In this document: positions 47,401-59,800 of the stretch, one piece after another | Layout of the letters: each line of letters opens with the position of its first letter | Numbering within the stretch: position 1 is the first letter of the stretch | Origin: Lunularia cruciata | Lineage: Eukaryota > Streptophyta > Marchantiopsida > Lunulariales > Lunulariaceae | Assembly (NCBI GenBank): GCA_948567375.1 | Contig: OX419757.1 | Location: 31,682,001 to 31,746,000 of the forward strand | Length of the DNA: 64,000 bases | Direction: 5' to 3' | Made by a program: the position numbers and the translations under genes | Notes under the pieces: generated by a model | What the model was told of the DNA's origin: nothing | Seen by the model: only the letters and a program-made list of their open reading frames with translations | Database searches by the model: none

Positions 47401-50220
47401 ATGCATTTTACATTAAAGCTTTAATACTACTCTAGCATTGTGATTCAAGTACATGTTGTTTATCGGATATGTGCACTTCATGAGTTCTGGATAACCCTTT
47501 CCCAGAACGGCTTCTGCCCTCATATACCAATATATCCAGTTTAATTGCAGGTCTTTAGTATATAGGTTTTACTCTCCATTTGTTCCATGTTAGGTTTATT
47601 TCTGCTATCATTAGATCAGAGGATTGACATATTGCTTACTTTACATATCTTGCATCTCATTTGCATTCAATGAGTTCTGGATCCCCCTCTCCTCAAACGG
47701 CTTCTGTCCTAATTCCTCTATATCCAGTTCTTTGATGCTCCTTCTCAGCCTAGAGACCATCTGCTCTCTCTCCCTTCGCTCCGACTCACATTAGTTGTTT
47801 TGTTTCATGGTTCCTACACATGTTTTTTGTCCAGTCTGCAATTTCAGTTCTCTTGATTGGTTTAGTTTTGACTCGTGGGTTTTCAATTACAGCTTGTCTA
47901 TTTCGCTACATGCTTTACTTAGCGTTGATCGATGGTGATTGATTACATGATGCATATCTGTTCAGCTGTTGATCAGGATATAGTGATATTTCGTTGTACT
48001 TAACCTCGCATTATATTCTTTACCTTCTTTAGGGTTTCATTTCTCATCTCGATTTGCATTTCATTTCTCATCTCGATGTCTACATGTAGTTATATATGAG
48101 CGATATACAATACATGCCTTGTATGATCTAGATTTGATTTACTTTTTGCATGTTTCTCAGTCAGTTTTGGTTTCATTTTACTGCCATTTCATCTACATTT
48201 CATTCGCACTTTATGAGTTCTGGATCTCCCCTTCTTCGGGCGGCTTCTGTCCTCATTACTCCAATATCATGTTTACATTTCATATGAAGAATTTCCACTC
48301 TACTTTTTCATACCCAAAATCCGGGGTTTGGTTTCAATCAATTTGTTCTCCATTCATTCAGTTTGTTTTCAATTGTTTGACATTTGCTCATTTCGAGATT
48401 TCTTGATATGAGATGACTCTTCGTTTCCTCAGTACACATTGGTTCATGAATTCTCTCCAGGAAGTTATATATGATCGATGCTTGACATGACATGCTTTTT
48501 ATGATTTAGATTTCATCTCCTATTCGCATATTTCTTAGTCAGTTCTGCTTTCATTTTATTGCCATTTCATCTACATTTCATTTGCATTTAGTAAGTTCTG
48601 GATCCCCTGTTCATAGAACGGCTTCTGTCCTCATAACCCCAATATCTTGTTTATAATTCATATGCACACCGTTTGCACTTTGAGTTCTGGATCCCCCGTT
48701 CTTTGAACGGCTTCTGCTCTCATGTCTGAATATATATCCTGGCTCTCTGCTTTATTTTCTGCTCTCTAGCTCTCAGCTTCCGACTCTTCTAACTGGCTCA
48801 TTCCTTTGTTTTCTTACTACCTCCTCCTGGTTTCTCTGTGCTTCGCTCTATTTCACTGCTCACCCTGATAGACTTTGTCCTTGCAGGTGTTTTTCGAGGG
48901 ATGTCTCACATCACTCACATTCTCCTGCGTTTTGACCTTTTTCTTCTTTCCCTTGTTCACAATTTCGTTCATGCCTACATTATGCATTCGTCCGATTTCT
49001 GCTCTTTTAAGACTTTAAGCTCCAGTTGCTCATTTCTGTAGCCTTCCATTTCTGTAAACTTCCCCTGACGGTTCGTTGTTTCAGTTAGCACTGCTGATAG
49101 CTAGCTGTTTTACTGCTGATAGCGGCGCTGTTGGAAGCAACCGAGTTTGCCTTGGCACTCATCAGTTTTCGAGCAGAAACTTGGGACGAGGAGTACTGAC
49201 AATTGTTCAGCTACTTCGACACTGCGTGAGGCACTGATGAAGTCGTTGGTGTTATTGTGGAGGTTTACTATGGCCGCCTTCTGCTTCCTTCAGTTGTTTA
49301 GCGTATCCGGACTCCAGTTGTTTAGCGTATCCGGACTCCAGTGTCCATAGCACTGGGAGTGATATACTTTATCCTGTCCTCTTACGCTTCGCTATAGTTA
49401 CACTCTTACATTTCTACCCGTTTCTGCTGCAATAATCGCGAAATGCTTGCTACTATCAAGCTCTCTTACATCCAGCTCTCTAACCCACGCTCGCGTTGGC
49501 CTTGCTGCTCTCGATTTCAACGTTGGCGTTGCTGCTCGCGATTTCAAGTTCGTTATTGTCCATTAGCAGTTCTGTGTTCTCAATTTCTTGCACTTATGCC
49601 TTTGCTACAGGTTACTTTTTTACACCTATACTTTTGCTGCAGGTTATTTTCGATGCATTTTGTACTAAAGCTTTCATACTACACTAGCACTGTCATTCAT
49701 GTAAATGTTGTTTATCGAATATGTGCACTTGTGCACTTCATGAGTTCTGGATAACCCGTTCCCCGAACGGCTTCTGCTCTCATTTACCAATATATCTATA
49801 TCCAGTTCCTGTTAGGTTGTAATTTTCCCGTTGAGCTTTTTTCTCTACATGTGCTGTTTATCTGTTACCGTTTATTCGATGCATGCTATTGGTATACAAG
49901 TGTTGCTCTTAAATTTTTTCTAGATGGTGTTTACTTCTGCTTAGATTCGATCAGTTGTTTCCATTTCATCTCCTTTACCGGTTTTATACTAATTTCGTCT
50001 TGCACAACTTTTGTATACGGTCATGCATCTCATTTGCATTTGATGACTTCTGGATCTCCCGTTCCTCCAACGGCTTCTGTCCTCATTTCTCAATACCATG
50101 TTTACATTTCATCTGCACTTCATCTGCATTTGATGGGTTCTGGATCCCCCGTTTGTCAAACGGCTCCCACTCTCATCTCCTAGTATCCAGTCCTCTTACA
50201 CTTCCCTCTTCCCCTTTGTC
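44490..50220 (+). repeat. Array of hairpin-module repeats, upstream part
   Basis: Modules begin with 'ttggcactcatgag(t)ttt.gagcagaaact' (about 44500, 45370, 46785, 49152) and continue through 'cgtggaggtttactatggccgcc' and 'ctcaatttgtt..aattatgcctttgct.caggtta'. They end in a core 'gagttctggat..cccgttc NNN gaacggcttctg.cctcat', usually followed by an AT-rich 'ccaatatatatcc'. Core copies lie near 45305, 46019, 47037, 47480, 47669, 48213, 48592, 48679, 49738, 50041 and 50133. Many copies are partial and joined in varying order. A tandem duplication of about 142 bp is at 44575-44850. No coding frame spans a module, so this looks like a non-autonomous element family. Confidence 0.85.
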
Positions 50221-50811
50221 TCGGTTGACTGCGTTCCGGGACCTGTCTGCATACATCTCTCATTGTATTCAATGAAACAATGAATATAAAAGCCCAGAAA
50301 TCCAAAGAGTTAAAAGCCTGAAAACACATTACAAGTAACCTGTAATGTGAGCCTAGGCAAAATCCTAGAACACCTAACCAGTCATTAATTCGTATGGTAT
50401 TGATAGTTCGTTCCACCAAACCATTCGAATGGTATTGTTAGTTAGGTCGTTCCAGCTATTTTGAATGTTCTATAGTTGAGTCGGGCCTGCCAGTCGTGGA
50501 TGTGAATTCCCTGTTCTTTGAACGCCTTCTATACCATTGCTGATGAACTGTGCGGGTGTCTTTGCAGGTGTTCCGAGAACTTTATCGCAATATTCACGAC
50601 TGAAATTCAGAGATGCAGTCAAAAGCATGAACGGAGGAATTTTGTAGCTCTGAAGTGATGCTGTCTGCAACAGATCATAATCAACGTCTGCCCACCAGGT
50701 TGGCCAGCTTTACCACTTTACTTAAAGAACAAATGGTAAAGCTACCTGCCAAGCTATCAACCGGCTCATTTACTTTCTCAATGATACAGAAAATATCCAA
50801 AAGTCAACGGA

Positions 50812-53800
50812 ATGGCTGGAACGCCAAATAGGAGTGTGGGGATTTTTGGTGACAAGTTGACCTATGAAGAGGCACGTCTTAAGAGGATTGAAGACAACGT
50901 GAAACGGATGGAGGTGAGCTTTCTATTTTGCCTATGGCTCTCTTACTAGATGTCCATCTCCAAGGAATCTCCCGTGTCAATAGATGTCTAGCTCCACTTA
51001 ATCGCCTCCATTATCTAGTGTTCAACTCCAGTCAATCACATTCCTGGATTGTCAGTGCTCATCTTGGAGAGAAGAACCACCTCCGAACACATTCTTAAGA
51101 TGTCCAGAATCTGCAATTTTTCTGAAATGGAAAAGACATTCAATTCAACAGGACAGTTCTAGGTAAACAACGTTAACTTGTCCAGCAGAATCTCCTCCTT
51201 GACTCAAGGACAGGCGGGCCTACACACACTACAGCTTTTCCAGCAATAAGAGGGAAGTAACTCATCAGAACCGCATTATTACGGAAATCAACCACATTAT
51301 ACGGAAATCAACATACCGCTGATTTTTTTGCCATTTCATCGACACATGCATTTAATGTGTTCTGTTCTCCCGTTCCTTGAACGGCTTCTGTCCTTATTTA
51401 TATATCCATACCATACCGCTTTTCCCTTAGACTTGTATACCATCTTGACTCCTGAACTGATATACATACTCTGAATATCACTATTTGAGTTTTTCGGGCA
51501 TGTGGACTTTGATTGTTTGCTTATGCACACGTGGCCTCTGCTTATGGCCACCTGGTCCTTCACTTCATACGAGCTTGAATTTGCCTCCATGCTTCGCCCT
51601 TTCGTGAGATGCCCTAATTTTTTCATTGCTTTTATTTGCTTATCTGTTCGCCTTTGTTTCTCCTGCTTGACTTGCCTAGTCCCTTCCTGTGTAACGCTGA
51701 TGCTTCTTGTTCCCCATTCGTCCCTTCCCGTGCAGCACTGATGATTCTTGCTCCCCACTGATGTTTCTTGCTCCCCTCTCTGTATCATGCACACACCTTT
51801 GTTTGATTATTTCTCCTTGGTGCATCATGGGTTATTCTCTCTACTTATGCATGTTTGTGATTTCAGGGATACATCAGGTATGTCTCGTCTTCTTCCCTCC
51901 TCTTACTCATGTGGATTCTTTTCTGTCTTGACTGATACACATTATGAGGCTGAGACTCCTGCGCTTATTTTGGTGCCTACACTTCTGCTTGCCCTTTACT
52001 TCCACATTTCCATTTCTGTTCTTCTGTACTTTCTACATTCTCATTACTTCTGAACAACACTTTAGGGGAGCAACCGAGTTTGCCTTGGCACTCATGAGTT
52101 TTTGAGGCAGAAACTCGGCAGAGGGGTCCTGACAATTGGTCAGCTACTTTGGCACTGCGTGAGGCACTGATGAAGTAGCAGGTGTGTTCGTGGAGGTTTA
52201 CTATGGCCGCCTTCTGCTTCCCTTAGCTGTTTAGTGTCTCAGGACTTCAGTGTCCATAGCGCTGGTTGTGATATTCTTTATATCCTGTCCTCTAACGCAT
52301 CGCTCTCGTTACCCTTTTACACTTCGACCCGTTTCTGCAGCCACATCATCCGAGAACTCTTGTTTTGTTCCACTCCTCCATTCCCCAACGAATTCCCTCC
52401 CTAGTATTTCCCTTCGCCCTTTGATTGCTTCCCACTTCGACCTCTCATGTCTACAGTGTTCTACCTAACTCCAGCCCACGTTCTTAATCTTCCTTCACGC
52501 ACTGCTCACTGGCAGACACTTACATCACGTTTCCTATTCCACGCCATAGTTTGTGTAGATGCTCTCAATTTCACGTTCTTTACTAGTCTGTTGGCCATCT
52601 GTTATTCTCAATTTGTTTGAATTATGCCTTTGCTGCAGGTTACATTCAATGCATTCTACCTTAGGGATTTAACATTACTCTAGCATTGTGATTCATGTAA
52701 ATATTGTTTATCGATCATTTGCATTTCATGAGTTCTTGATAACCCGTTCCCAGAATGGCTTCTGTTGTCATGTATCTACATATCTATACCTATACCTTGC
52801 ATTTCATGAGTTCTTGATAACCCATTCCCAGAATGGCTTCTGTTGTCATATATCTGTGCTGAAGGAAAAACCTCCACGATGGCTAAAAGTCTTCAAATTA
52901 CCCCGACCTTAGATACAATGCCTATGTTTACAGAAGATGTTTGCTTTGCAGCGTATAGCATAGATATGCAAAAGATTTTGCATAACATATCTACATATCT
53001 ATACCTATACCGCTGAATGTTATATCTGCTGAATGTTATCTCTACTAATCCATGTTTTCTTTCAAGGTGCGTCTCATTCCTTTCCTTGCTAGTGTTTCCC
53101 TATTATGCATCTTTTGTTAGTTCATGGTTTCTATTTTCGGTGCACATTTTCTTCCAAATTCTTCCTTATTACCTCTAGGGAACCAGTTAGTCTTTACACT
53201 TTCCTAGGTGAATTCATTGGTCTCATATGCGCACCCACACTTTTACCTTTTACTTCTCCACTGACCCTGATCCCTTGCTCCGGAAGTTTAGGGTCGTTCA
53301 CATAGGTGATAGTTGCCTCCTCGACCCAATAAAGGACCAAGGAGTCATCTACATCTATTACTCTTTGAGTAACATTAAATGTCACACTTTACTCTTTCCG
53401 CGAAAGAGTTCACTGGCCTTCTATCTGCCTCACATCCTTCTTATTTTCCCATTGACCTTGATCCCATGCCCCGGAGGTTTATGGGAATTTAGGGTTGTTC
53501 ACACAGGTAATAACTCCTTCCTCGATCTGATTTAATAAAGGACAAGGAGCCATTTACATCATTTACTCTTTCAGCAACACTAAATGCTATGTAAATCTAA
53601 CTCTTATCCGTGCTTTCGGTAGATTCCAGCAACACTGTCGCAATGGTAAAGATATCCACGGTTATCAGGGTCTTAGTCACTACAGAGAACTGAGAAACTC
53701 TGTTCACTCAACCAGTTGGGGAGTTTCTATTCAAACCCGCCAGTAGTTTAGGCTAAACAGCCCTAAACTCACTACTATTTGTGTAATAGCGAAGTGTTTA

Positions 53801-56800
53801 TATATATGGATTTTTCACTATTCTAGCATTGTGAATCATGTACATCTTGCTTATCGATCATTTGCAATTCATGAGTTCTGGATGACCCGTTCCCAGAACA
53901 GCTTCTGTTCTCGTATACCTCTATATATTGATATATAAACACTTCCTATCTAGTATTTTTCCTTCTCTCTTTGACTGATTTCTGGCTTGACCTCTCATGT
54001 CTATAGTGTTCCTACTCGACTCCACCCTTCGTTTTTCATCTTTATCGTTCACGCACTGCTTATTGGCATTCGATTCACATAACGTTTTCTATTACCCACA
54101 GTCGTTTGCATGGATGTTCTCGATTTCATGTTGTTTACTAGTACGGTAGATATATGTTATTCTCAATTTGTTTCAATTATGCCTTTGCTGCAGGTTACAT
54201 TCGATGCATTCTACCTTAGGGCTTTATCACTATTCTACCATTGTGAAACATGCACATTTTGCTGATCGATCCTTTGCATTTCATGAGTTCTGGATAACCA
54301 GTTCCCAGAACCGCTTTTGCTGTCCTATACCTATATATATATTTTGGTTGCATTGCTGCTCTCTGACTTCATTATGTTTTACCGGTGAACTCTTACATCA
54401 AGCTTTCTAACCCACGCTCACGTTGGCCTTGCTGCTCTCGATTTCAAGTTCGTTATTGTCCATTAGCAGTACGGTCTTCTCAATTTCTTGCACTTATGCC
54501 TTTGCTACAGGTTACTTTTTTGCACCTATACTTTTGCTGCAGGTTATTTTCGATGCACTTTACACTAAAGCTTTCATACTACACTAGCACTGTAATTCAA
54601 GTAAATGTTGTTTATCGAATATGTGCACTTGTGCACTTCATGAATTCTGGATAACCCGTTCTGGGAACTGCTTCTGCTCTCATGTACCAATATATTTTCC
54701 TTAAACTCATATACCATTTTGTGACTCCTGAAGAGATACATATATACTGCCTACCACACTCGCGTTGGCCTTGCTGCTCTCGATTTCAAGTTCGTTATTG
54801 TCCATTAGCAGTATGGTGTTCTCAATTTCTTGCACTTATGCCTTTGCTACAGGTTACTTTTTTGCACCTATACTTTTGCTGCAGGTTATTTTCGATGCAT
54901 TTTACACTAAAGCTTTCATACTACACTAGCACTGAAATTCAAGTAAATGTTGTTTATCAAATATGTGCACTTGTGCACTTCATGAGTTCTGGATAACCCG
55001 TTCCCAGAATGGCTTCTGCTCTCATTTACCAATATATATACCTATATATGCTGTTTAGCGTAGTAGTAGTTCTTGTGTTTAGCGTATCCGGACTCCAGTG
55101 TCCATAGCGCTGGGAGTGATATACTTTATCCTGTCCTCTTATGCTACGCTATAGTTACACTCTTACATTTCTACCCGTTTCTGCAGCCATATCCTTTGCG
55201 AAATGCCTGCCACATCCACACATTCCTGTACTATTTCATTCCCTAGTCTTTTCCCTTCGCTCTCTGACTGCTTCCTGCCTCACTCTCTATTGTTTCCTGT
55301 GTTCCTCCCCCACTCCATCCCACATTCTTCATCTTCATCTGCGGACTGTATCCTGGTGGGCTCTTATAGCAAGTTTCCTATTCCTCTCGCTTCATCCACG
55401 CACTGCATCCTGGTGGGCTCTTACAGCACATAGCACGATTCCTATGCCTCTCGCTTTTGGTTGCATTGCTGCTCTCGACTTCATTATTTTTTACTGGTGA
55501 ACTCTTACATCAAGCTTTCTAATTGCTGTTCTCGACTTCATTATATTTTACTGGTGAACTCTTACATCAAGCTTTCTAACCCATGCTCACGTTGGCCTTG
55601 CTGCTCTCGATTTCAAGTTCATTTTTGTCCATTGGCAGTTCAGTATTCTCAATTTCTTGCACTTATGCCTTTGCTACAGGTTACTTTTTTGCACTTATAC
55701 TTTTGCTGCAGGTTATTTTCGGTGCATTTTACATTAAAGCTTTCATACTACACGAGCACTGTAATTCAAGTACATGTTGTTTATCGAATATGTGCACTTC
55801 ATGAGTTCTGGATAACCCGTTCCGGGAATGGCTTCTGCTCTCATTTACCAATATATTTGCTGTTTAGTGTCTCAGGACTCAAGTGTGCATAGCGCTTTTT
55901 GAGTTATACTTTATATCATGTCCTCTTTCGTTTCGCTCCTGTACCCTGTTACACTTTGACAGGTTTCAGCAGCCGCATCCAATAGTGCGTGGATTGTTCC
56001 ACTCCTCCATACCCAGCTAATTCCCTCCCTATTATTTTTCCTTCGCTCCTTGTCTGTTTCCTGGATTCGACCTCTCGCGATGAACAGTGTTCCTACCTGA
56101 CTCCAGCCCACGTTCTTAATTTTTATAGTTCATGCACTGCCTATTGGCGGTCTTTTACATAACGGTTCCTATTTCTCTAACAGTTCCTATTTCTCGCAGT
56201 TGTTTGCATAGAGTTCTCTATTTCACGTTTTTTTTATCGGCTGTTAGCCATATGTTATTCTCAACTTGTTTCAATTGTACCTTTGCTTCAAGGTACATTT
56301 GATGCATTCTACCTATGGATTTCTCACTATTCTTGCATTGTGAATCATGTACTGCTTGCTTACCGATCATTTGCATTTTATGAGTTCTGGCTGAGCTGCC
56401 AACCATCATCTCAGTATTGGAAGTTACTAAGGCTGCGTGAGAGAACCTATTTGATGCTTGTGAGTTGTGATACAAAGAGAGAGGTCTAGTATTGCAGTAG
56501 TGATATCTGATACATCAGAGAGAAGAGGGAATGATAGACCTTCCACTTCAAAGAGTAGGAATCATAGTTCTCATCATATTCTATATTTTGTACAAAACGG
56601 ATATAGGCTGTGTACCTGCATGGGACCACTCGGTTTACAGGTTCCTTTCTCTCACATCACCTCGTCGAGCACACAACGGATCTGACGTTGTGCACACAAC
56701 AGATCTCGTTCTGAGACTCCTCAAAAGAAAGAAGAAAGAAAGAAACAAGAAATAGCATGCTATGTCTTGTTTCTTTTGTATCTTGAACTACCTTTCTCCT

Positions 56801-59800
56801 CACCTTCTCCTACTCTACACGATTTTTTTTTCTTGCATGTTTCGTCTTGCTCACGTCATTTTTCTCATTGGCATCTTGTAATGCTGCTCTGTTTGCTTTT
56901 TAACCAATCAATATTTTCTTTCATGTAGTGCCAAGATGAATCTCGAATCGTTTCCTTGCTCGTGCATTTTAGTATGCATCCTTCCCTTGTACATGATTTT
57001 AATTCTGCATTATGAATGCCCGTTTTCTTCCATCTTTTCCATATTACCCACAGGGAGCCATTTATGTTTTAGGCTTTACAGATGTTCTTACATGGACTTG
57101 CTGGTTTCTGCATGAGTTCCAAACCTTCTTTACTTCTCACTGCTACCATTTTTGAGCATCACTTTTGGAAGCAACCGGTTCTGCCCTACCACTCATGAGC
57201 TTTTCAACAGAAACTCGGTACAAGGGGTAATGGCACTCTCCCAGCAACGCTGATGAAGTGCATACTATGACCTTCGTAATGTCACTTTCACTTAATTTCC
57301 ATTTCCACTTTGACTTAATTTCCATTGCCTGAGTTGCTTTTCATTTCGATTTGCACACATCCTGCTTACTTCATCTGCACTTCATGCACTTAGTGGGTTC
57401 TGGATCCCGTGTTCTTCGGACTGCTTCTGCTCCCATCTCCCATATGTATTTTAGTTCTTTGTAGGTGCTAGTTATGATGATGTAGACTGATGCTACTTAT
57501 GAAATATATCAATTTTATCTTTACTTCTGCTTATCTCCGTAACATTAAATGCACTTCAACTCCATTTTATCTGCACTTATCCCCCTTCTTCAAACAGCTT
57601 CTGCTCCCATTTCTCAAACATAGATTTCCACCGCTAACACTACCAGAGCACTCAGTATAGCCTTTTCTCTATCGCATCCAGTGGCTAGGTAGTTCCCTTG
57701 GACAATGATGTCCTCCTTCTCAGAAACAATAGACCATAGTAGAACAGAGACGGCCATTAGAGTGCAAGATACAGGCTAGCAGGAGAATATTTGTGTTCAC
57801 CTGGATGCTCCTCCTCAACTGGCAATCCAACAGCAGTCTACATAACAAAAGCGGACAGAAGTATCGGGAACACTTCGAAGAGTATAATGGCAACACTGCC
57901 TGTTACGAAAAGTCCCACTAGCTCGTGCCACTTCAGCCTTCACCTTGACACTGCTCTAGGACAAGCTCTCTCCTGATTGAATTTCCTTCAAATGTGATTA
58001 GCTTATTGCTCGCCCCACATTTACTTCTTTCAACACTGCTTGCGGTAACGAAAATTCCTGCCCTCACCATGCCACCCACTCTTATTTGCCTTTCCCCCTA
58101 GCTCGCATCACACTAACCTTCGCCTCAACGCGAATCCAAGACTACCACTCACCTGACTAAGTTTCGCTTCAAATATGACAAGATTATTACTCGTCCAGCA
58201 TTGTTTCTTGCAATTCTATCCGTTTTCACGAGAGTTCTATCCCCCACCATGCCACCAGCGCTCATTTTCGCTGCCTTGTGCCACTCCAACCTTCGCCCTA
58301 ACGCTGGTCCGAGACAAGGTCTTACCTGATTGAGTTCCACCGCAGCCGGACCACCACCCCAGCTCTTTGCCAAAGTGTTTGTGGTATCCCTCACAGCCCT
58401 GCTCTCATCTACCAATTTGCCTCACAGCTCTTCCGGAATCCTAAAGATCTAACTTGGCTGTATGGCTTTAACAAGGACCACCAGCCTAGCAAAACACTTG
58501 AATTTCCGCTAGGTGTTGGTAGACATTGCCAAGGTGCGATTCGTATCTTTTCATTTTCATGCTTCCAACTCTGAATCTTCCACGAGCATTCTCTTTGCAT
58601 TCTTCCATTTCTATCCGGACACCTTTTATTCTTTACACTCTACAGCTACTCCTCGAGGGCCTCCCATTCTGCATTTTCTATGAGCATTCTCTTCGCATTC
58701 TTCACTCCTATCAAGACACGTTTTATTCTTTATACCCTACAGCTACTCCTCCAGGCCTGCCGGCATAAATCGCTCGAATAATTCTTGAGTTAATTGAATA
58801 GGGTATAAGAATAAATGGTGTCCTGAGAGAAGTGGAAGGAGCTGCATATCAACTCTCAGCAACAACTCGAATACAAGTTTTGGGAGGGTTGAAAAGCAGC
58901 ACGTATCCTTCTTCCTCTTCCCGTTCCACTGGGAAAATGTCCGTCCGAAAGCAAGAACTGGTCGCGTGGGTATCAAGTCTCCTGATGAATGCGATAAGGG
59001 AGAGGCCCTGTCATGTTACCCTGAACTAAGTGGTTGACGGATATTAGATGCCTTTAAAGTCATCGTCTACCTTCCACGCGTCTACTTGATTTGATCCACA
59101 GGCTAGCCACCCTAACACGGAGGATATTCACCTGAAAATAATCTTGTTGTGGTTGTAGTTCTGATGGGCTCATGCTGACATAGAGCATGTACGGGTTAAT
59201 ACCAATCCTGATACACTCGCCCCGATTCATGATTCTTCTCCTCGCACTCACTCTGGACTGCAATACTTATGCATCAGGCCTTGGATAATCATCTAGGACA
59301 CCATTGTCCTAACCCAAGTATGCACACATTGCTTACCTCTCTATATAACTGACACTTATGACGATCTTTATTATGCTACAGTCAAATGTCACTGTCAGTG
59401 CGGTCAGATGCGGGTGTGAAACTGGGTTGTTTCAGCGGGTTCTATATTCCATTTATCAGTATTGAAGTGAGGAAAGCAGTAGAATTTGAATGAACTGCAA
59501 TTTTGTCGTCGTGTATCTTCGGAAGCTGATGGGAGAACTGGAATGCAGGAACTTGGTTTGAAAGAACAAGCACGCCAGTTCTCCAGAAGTCCGCCTGAAA
59601 TCACTCCCAGGAGAACTATGGTAAGACCGAAGGCAAATCCGATCAGTCCCCGAATGAAGCATCTGCCTTTGGTCGTATTTAGGAGTTAACTGGAACATAG
59701 GACTTTTTTATGAGTTATGAGCTATGTATAACACGATCCTTCTTCTGATACCTCTCAGAAGAGAAAGGCATTGAATCCAGAGGAAGTTGGAGCTGAAACA

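Noticed and set aside
49443-49754. About 100-residue frame recurring at 54385, 54682 and 55461
   Set aside because: The frames recur only because the underlying repeat module is duplicated. Frame and ends shift between copies and no domain is visible, so I treat them as non-coding.
44490-57660. CRISPR-like or satellite array
   Set aside because: Repeats are irregularly spaced, vary in length and are joined in different orders, in a eukaryotic gene context.
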